Source of the DNA: Paracoccaceae bacterium
Lineage (GTDB): Bacteria; Pseudomonadota; Alphaproteobacteria; Rhodobacterales; Rhodobacteraceae
DNA length: 64,000 nucleotides
Assembly: GCA_030148225.1 (NCBI GenBank)
Contig: JASBTX010000020.1
Location: 1-64,000 of the forward strand
Direction of reading: 5' to 3'
The translations under genes were made by a program, and so were the position numbers. Positions 60,598 through 64,000 of this stretch are shown here, piece by piece. Every line of letters starts with the position of its first letter. The stretch's first letter is position 1. The notes under the pieces are model-generated. The model saw only the letters and a list, made by a program, of their open reading frames with translations, was not told the DNA's origin and ran no database searches.

Positions 60598-61746
60598 TCA
60601 GCAGCTGCGCCCGGCCTCTATCTGGCTGGCGACCCAATGATGAAAATTGTGGGTCGGCCCGTCCATGGCGGGTGAAAACTTGCCCCCGTCGAAAAAGATG
60701 CCGCTGCGACCCTTTTGCATGCCCTCGACGACAAAGATGTCCTCTTCAAAGACTTCCTTCCACTGCGCGGTGTTCCGGTCGCTCAGCCCTTTGGGCAGAT
60801 CATCGGCAGGGCGCGCGTAATAAATCTCGACATGCTCGATCGTGTGCGTCTGGTCCACCGGTTCCAGCAGGATGGCAAATGTGTGATCGCGATGCACCCC
60901 CAAGAGGACATTGGGATAAACGGCAATATATTCCGAACCCGTATCCCATTTGTCGCTCAGCGCGCCGAAATCGGGGAAAACAGTGCCGGCATCATCCTTA
61001 AGCTGACGATAGACCAGCGACCCCTGCCCGGAATACAATCCCCGCTCTTCGATATTGTAGTGATCTTCCAGCCGGGAATAGCTGTTCAGCCCGGGATGCA
61101 CCCAAGGCAGGTGATAACTCTCGCAATAGTTTTCGACGGCAAGCTTCCAGTTGGTATCGAGCGAAAGCGTAAAGGAAGCGCCCGCACCACCGTGATACAG
61201 CGGCTGGTCAAACTCTTTCCAGCGCTCCAGAAGGTGCTGATTGGCCACCTCGAACGCCGGGGCCTTGCCATCGATATTCACGAAAACCACATCCTGCCAG
61301 ACATATGAGCGGATGCGGATCAGGCCCAACTCATCGCGTTTGATATCCTCGTGAATGCTGCGGCCCGGACCGCCGACATGGGGCGTTGTGCGCAGCGCGC
61401 CCTTCAGCGTGTAGCACCAGCTGTGATAGGGGCAGCGGATCGCCCCTCTGATCTTTTGCGGCTCTTCAACCAGAATCATGCCGCGATGACGGCAGGTATT
61501 CTGATAGACATTCACGCCGCCATCCTCATCACGCACCAGCAACAGCGGCATGCCAAGGAAATTCACCGGCTTGGCATCGCCTGTCTCGGGCACATCCTTG
61601 GCAAATCCGACACCGGCCCAGTTGGCAAAGAGGACGCTTTGACGTTCCTCCGCGAAAACTGCGGGGTCTGTGTAATGCGCATTGGGCAGGCCCCGGGCCT
61701 CGGCCACCGAGCGCAAGACAGAACCGAGTTCAGTATGAATGGTCAT
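60598..61746 (-). CDS. Rieske non-heme iron oxygenase alpha subunit (betaine-type)
   Basis: A 382-residue oxygenase. Rieske [2Fe-2S] ligands are Cys85-x-His87 and Cys105-x2-His108. The mononuclear iron ligands are His212 and His217 in ENYCESYHLPWVH. The residue bridging the two centres, usually Asp, is Glu209 here, as in carnitine oxygenase CntA and the glycine betaine enzyme GbcA. This suggests a quaternary ammonium substrate. ATG 61746 has GGAGGGG ahead. No ferredoxin-reductase partner is next to it, although such partners usually are; one must come from elsewhere. Downstream: small protein and fusion C. Confidence 0.9.
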   Translation of the reverse strand: MTIHTELGSVLRSVAEARGLPNAHYTDPAVFAEERQSVLFANWAGVGFAKDVPETGDAKPVNFLGMPLLLVRDEDGGVNVYQNTCRHRGMILVEEPQKIRGAIRCPYHSWCYTLKGALRTTPHVGGPGRSIHEDIKRDELGLIRIRSYVWQDVVFVNIDGKAPAFEVANQHLLERWKEFDQPLYHGGAGASFTLSLDTNWKLAVENYCESYHLPWVHPGLNSYSRLEDHYNIEERGLYSGQGSLVYRQLKDDAGTVFPDFGALSDKWDTGSEYIAVYPNVLLGVHRDHTFAILLEPVDQTHTIEHVEIYYARPADDLPKGLSDRNTAQWKEVFEEDIFVVEGMQKGRSGIFFDGGKFSPAMDGPTHNFHHWVASQIEAGRSC

Positions 61747-61818
61747 GATACCCCTCCGGCGTGAAATCGCGATTTCTATCGCTACTGCCGCAGGGGTATT
61801 CGCTCAACTGGATTTATT

Positions 61819-62745
61819 CTAACTCTTGATTGAGTTCACCTCATCCGAAGATCCCGCTGCAAAAGAGATGATCCACCGCTCCAGCAGATCGATATCCGGG
61901 TTGCTGCCGCTTTGCTTGTTGCGGGACAGAAAAAACGAAGCCGGTGCCGGGATGGTAAAACCCTCGAACGCGATCAGCGAACCATTGGCCAGATAGGGCG
62001 AAACCAGACGGCGCCAGCCCAGAACCATGCCCGCGCCGTCCTGCGCAGCCTGCAGCGCGATCATGTAATTGTTCACCTTGACCCCCCGGCGAACCGGCCC
62101 GTCATACCCCTGTTCGTCAAACCACGTGGCCCAGCTTGTCCAGCGCTTGTCAGGCGCATCCAGATGTATCAACGGCAGCTGCGCCAGTTGCGCCAGCGTC
62201 TCTGTTTTGTGTTGCTTGGCCAGTGTCGGCGCACAAACCGGGATCAAATCGTCCCGAAACAAGGGTTTTCCGGCAAAACCGGCATCACGCACCGGCCCAT
62301 AGCTGACGACAAGCTCGGGCAATTGCCTGCCGAATTCCAGCGTATCGGAAACCACCTGGTTTACCCTGATTTCAGGATGCGCCCGCCAGAACTGAGAGAT
62401 CACGGGCGTCAGCCAAAGTGATGACATCGCCGTCGTTGCGCCCACGGTCACGCCCGGGGGGGATGCGATGCCGCGCAGCGACTCGATCATCCCGGAAATG
62501 TCCAGAAACGCACCCCGCACCGCACGAAAGAGACGTTCACCCTCTTCGGTCAGTTCTACACCGCGATGCACGCGTGAAAACAGCGTGATGCCGGTCTCTG
62601 TCTCCAGTGATTTGATCTGGTGGCTGACGGCACCGGGGGTCACGCTCAGCTCTTGCGCGGCACGTTTAAAGCTCTGATGCCGCGCGGCGGCCTCGAAGGC
62701 AGACAGTGCCGACAACGCGGGCAGATTATAAAAACGGCGGGACAT
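61819..62745 (-). CDS. LysR-family transcriptional regulator (GcvA-like)
   Basis: A 308-residue LysR protein with N-terminal HTH (SFKRAAQELSVTPGAVSHQIKSLE) and a ligand-binding domain. Start ATG 62745. It lies immediately upstream of the Rieske gene in the same orientation, separated by 72 bp, so it probably controls that operon and may be co-transcribed with it. The decamer GTGAACTCAA occurs 13 bp upstream of its ATG and, inverted, at its 3' end. Confidence 0.87.
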   Translation of the reverse strand: MSRRFYNLPALSALSAFEAAARHQSFKRAAQELSVTPGAVSHQIKSLETETGITLFSRVHRGVELTEEGERLFRAVRGAFLDISGMIESLRGIASPPGVTVGATTAMSSLWLTPVISQFWRAHPEIRVNQVVSDTLEFGRQLPELVVSYGPVRDAGFAGKPLFRDDLIPVCAPTLAKQHKTETLAQLAQLPLIHLDAPDKRWTSWATWFDEQGYDGPVRRGVKVNNYMIALQAAQDGAGMVLGWRRLVSPYLANGSLIAFEGFTIPAPASFFLSRNKQSGSNPDIDLLERWIISFAAGSSDEVNSIKS

Positions 62746-62825
62746 GCCGATTGTTAAGTGAACTCAACTCACCAAAGCAAGTACAATCACCGCGCACCAC
62801 CGCGTGCAATTCACCCGGACAGCCA

Positions 62826-63596
62826 TCAGATCACATAGCCGCAGCGCGCCTCCAGTGCGGGGTCAAGCTCTCCGATGATGAATTCCCGGTCAGCAGGGCT
62901 CAGCCCATCGCTGCCCTCAGCCTGCTCGGCATTGAACGATTTAGGGCCAACCGTCTGTTCGACCGGATCGAAAACCGGGTTCAGCGCGACATCAAAAATG
63001 CCGGATATTTCCTGGATAATTTCCCGGCGAAACTGCTTCATGTCCTCATAGCGGATCAGCACGGCATTGATACCCCGGTTCAGCATCGACAATTGCCCGG
63101 CCAGCTTGATGTTGCGCATCTCCATGATGTTGCGGAACCTGCGCCCCTCGATCGGATGGCGATCCAGCTGCAGCGCCTCTCCCCGGCCGATGCTTCTGTC
63201 CAGCCGGTAGCCGTGACGATGCCATGGCGACCTGACGGGGCGATACCGGCCCTCCCATTCAGACCGTATGAATTCGGAAAACGGCAGCCGGGCAAGGCTG
63301 CGATCACCCTCATACGGGCCTTTGTAAAAGCTCTGAACCCAGTCCAGCGGATCACGGACAACAACGATGAACAGGCAGCAGGCCGGGAAAACCGGGAAAT
63401 ACGGGATCCCGTGTTTCCAGCCGTAGACTTTGACAAAATGCAGCCCGGTATTCTTTTTGACGACATTCATGACAAAATTCGTGCCCGACCGCCGCTCTCC
63501 AAAGACCTGAAACCGGTCGATCGGTTTTGGCGATACCGATCTGGAGTAACCGATCAGCTTGCTGCCGGTATCGGGATTTATCTCTGCCAGTGCCAT
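62826..63596 (-). CDS. P-loop sulfotransferase-like protein
   Basis: A 256-residue soluble protein. The 5'-phosphosulfate loop is recognisable as GERRSGTNFVMN (residues 33-44) and the 3'-phosphate site as VVRDPLDWVQSFY (around 79-91), as in PAPS-dependent sulfotransferases and related kinases. The rest has a basic central region. The ATG is at 63596. It is a single gene next to the rRNA operon. The acceptor is unknown; a glycan or lipid modification role is an inference from family only. Confidence 0.8.
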   Translation of the reverse strand: MALAEINPDTGSKLIGYSRSVSPKPIDRFQVFGERRSGTNFVMNVVKKNTGLHFVKVYGWKHGIPYFPVFPACCLFIVVVRDPLDWVQSFYKGPYEGDRSLARLPFSEFIRSEWEGRYRPVRSPWHRHGYRLDRSIGRGEALQLDRHPIEGRRFRNIMEMRNIKLAGQLSMLNRGINAVLIRYEDMKQFRREIIQEISGIFDVALNPVFDPVEQTVGPKSFNAEQAEGSDGLSPADREFIIGELDPALEARCGYVI

Positions 63597-63765
63597 TGGA
63601 TGGGTTTAGCCTGCTTTTCCTGTGCCGGTCCGGCCTTATCGGGTTATTCCCTGCTCTTTTCCTAACATTAGGCGAGAATTCCCACGCCGCCAACCTCTGC
63701 GATGACGCAGGTGTCTGAACAGTCGTAGGATGGCCACCGCGACCCGCGGGCGATAAAGCACAAAC

Positions 63766-63788
63766 AAAAAAACCGCCCCAGGGGGCGG
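63766..63788 (-). terminator. Intrinsic terminator of the rRNA operon
   Basis: CCGCCCC and GGGGCGG pair around a two-base loop, followed by a seven-base T run on the minus strand, 47 bp after the 5S gene. Bases 63597-63765 hold nothing I can identify. Confidence 0.88.
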
Positions 63789-63834
63789 CGGTGTGTGCTG
63801 ATCATCGTTCGAGATAACCCCAAGTTCTTATTAG

Positions 63835-63949
63835 GTTTGGCAATGACCTACTCTCCCACGTCTTAAGACGCAGTACCATCGGCGCAACCGCACTTAACGG
63901 CCGAGTTCGGGATGGGATCGGGTGTTTTGCTGGCGCTCTGATCACCAAA
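63835..63949 (-). rRNA. rrf: 5S ribosomal RNA
   Basis: About 115 bases on the minus strand match 5S rRNA: CCCGATCCCATCCCGAAC in loop B/C, a GCGCCGATGGTA stretch, and GGGAGAGTAGGTC near the 3' end. Its 5' and 3' ends can pair as TTTGG/CCAAA. It is the promoter-distal gene of an rRNA operon that starts to the right of the window. The last 50 bases of the window are the 23S-5S spacer. Confidence 0.96.
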
Positions 63950-64000
63950 CCAAATAAGAACTCAGGGGTACACGAGAATTCCAAGTCAAGGTCTGCATAC

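Noticed and set aside
46467..62745. Catabolic region as an integrated genomic island
   Set aside because: No integrase, transposase, tRNA-end repeat or obvious change in base composition at the borders; transfer cannot be argued from the sequence alone.

Overview
The window looks like a chromosomal segment of a GC-rich alphaproteobacterium of the order Rhodobacterales (Roseobacter group or a close relative). This rests on gene content and order: hemD next to a bacterial Mic60 and a HemY-type protein, a BigR/Blh sulfide-detoxification operon, ThyX instead of ThyA, a free-standing SdhE, and tandem FAD-oxidase/GcvT fusion proteins of the dimethylglycine/sarcosine dehydrogenase type. No genus is claimed. 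The left edge holds the 3' end of tuf. The right edge holds a 5S rRNA gene reading leftwards, the end of an rRNA operon that continues outside.

Layout. 1-10.6 kb: scattered single genes. These are an AhpD-like peroxidase, two convergent DMT transporters, a small independent transcript carrying a very long complement to the 16S rRNA 3' end, a queuosine-precursor transporter under an apparent preQ1-I riboswitch, a 2OG-Fe(II) oxygenase, a membrane ClpP-like protein, a YcaQ/AlkZ-like glycosylase, an esterase-like phytase protein, MepA, an MFS transporter and YggT. 10.7-20.4 kb: recQ, then a giant alpha-2-macroglobulin gene translationally coupled to pbpC. 20.4-24.7 kb: a sulfide/persulfide module (BigR repressor, persulfide dioxygenase, two YeeE/YedE halves, a DUF442 sulfurtransferase, a SulP transporter) with two matching operator palindromes. 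24.8-26.8 kb: tartrate/malate-type dehydrogenase followed directly by a haloacetate-dehalogenase-like hydrolase. 26.85-46.4 kb: housekeeping genes, including tRNA-Thr(CGU), hemY/mic60/hemD, tsaD, gpsA, ahcY, a MATE pump, an aspartate-type aminotransferase, sdhE, a MarR-type regulator and thyX, with several small conserved proteins.

46.5-62.8 kb is the accessory-looking part: a class III aminotransferase, three FAD-oxidase/GcvT fusions, an MttB-family methyltransferase without pyrrolysine, a Rieske oxygenase with a Glu at the bridging position, an HD-fold protein with a putative diiron ligand set, a membrane fatty-acid-hydroxylase-like protein, a small helical protein and three LysR regulators. 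Together these suggest demethylation and breakdown of one or more N-methylated (betaine-like) compounds, with methyl groups passed to tetrahydrofolate by the GcvT domains. The substrate cannot be read from the sequence. 62.8-64 kb: a sulfotransferase-like gene and the 5S rRNA with its terminator.

No insertion sequence, prophage, CRISPR array or integrase was seen, and I saw no frameshifted gene.
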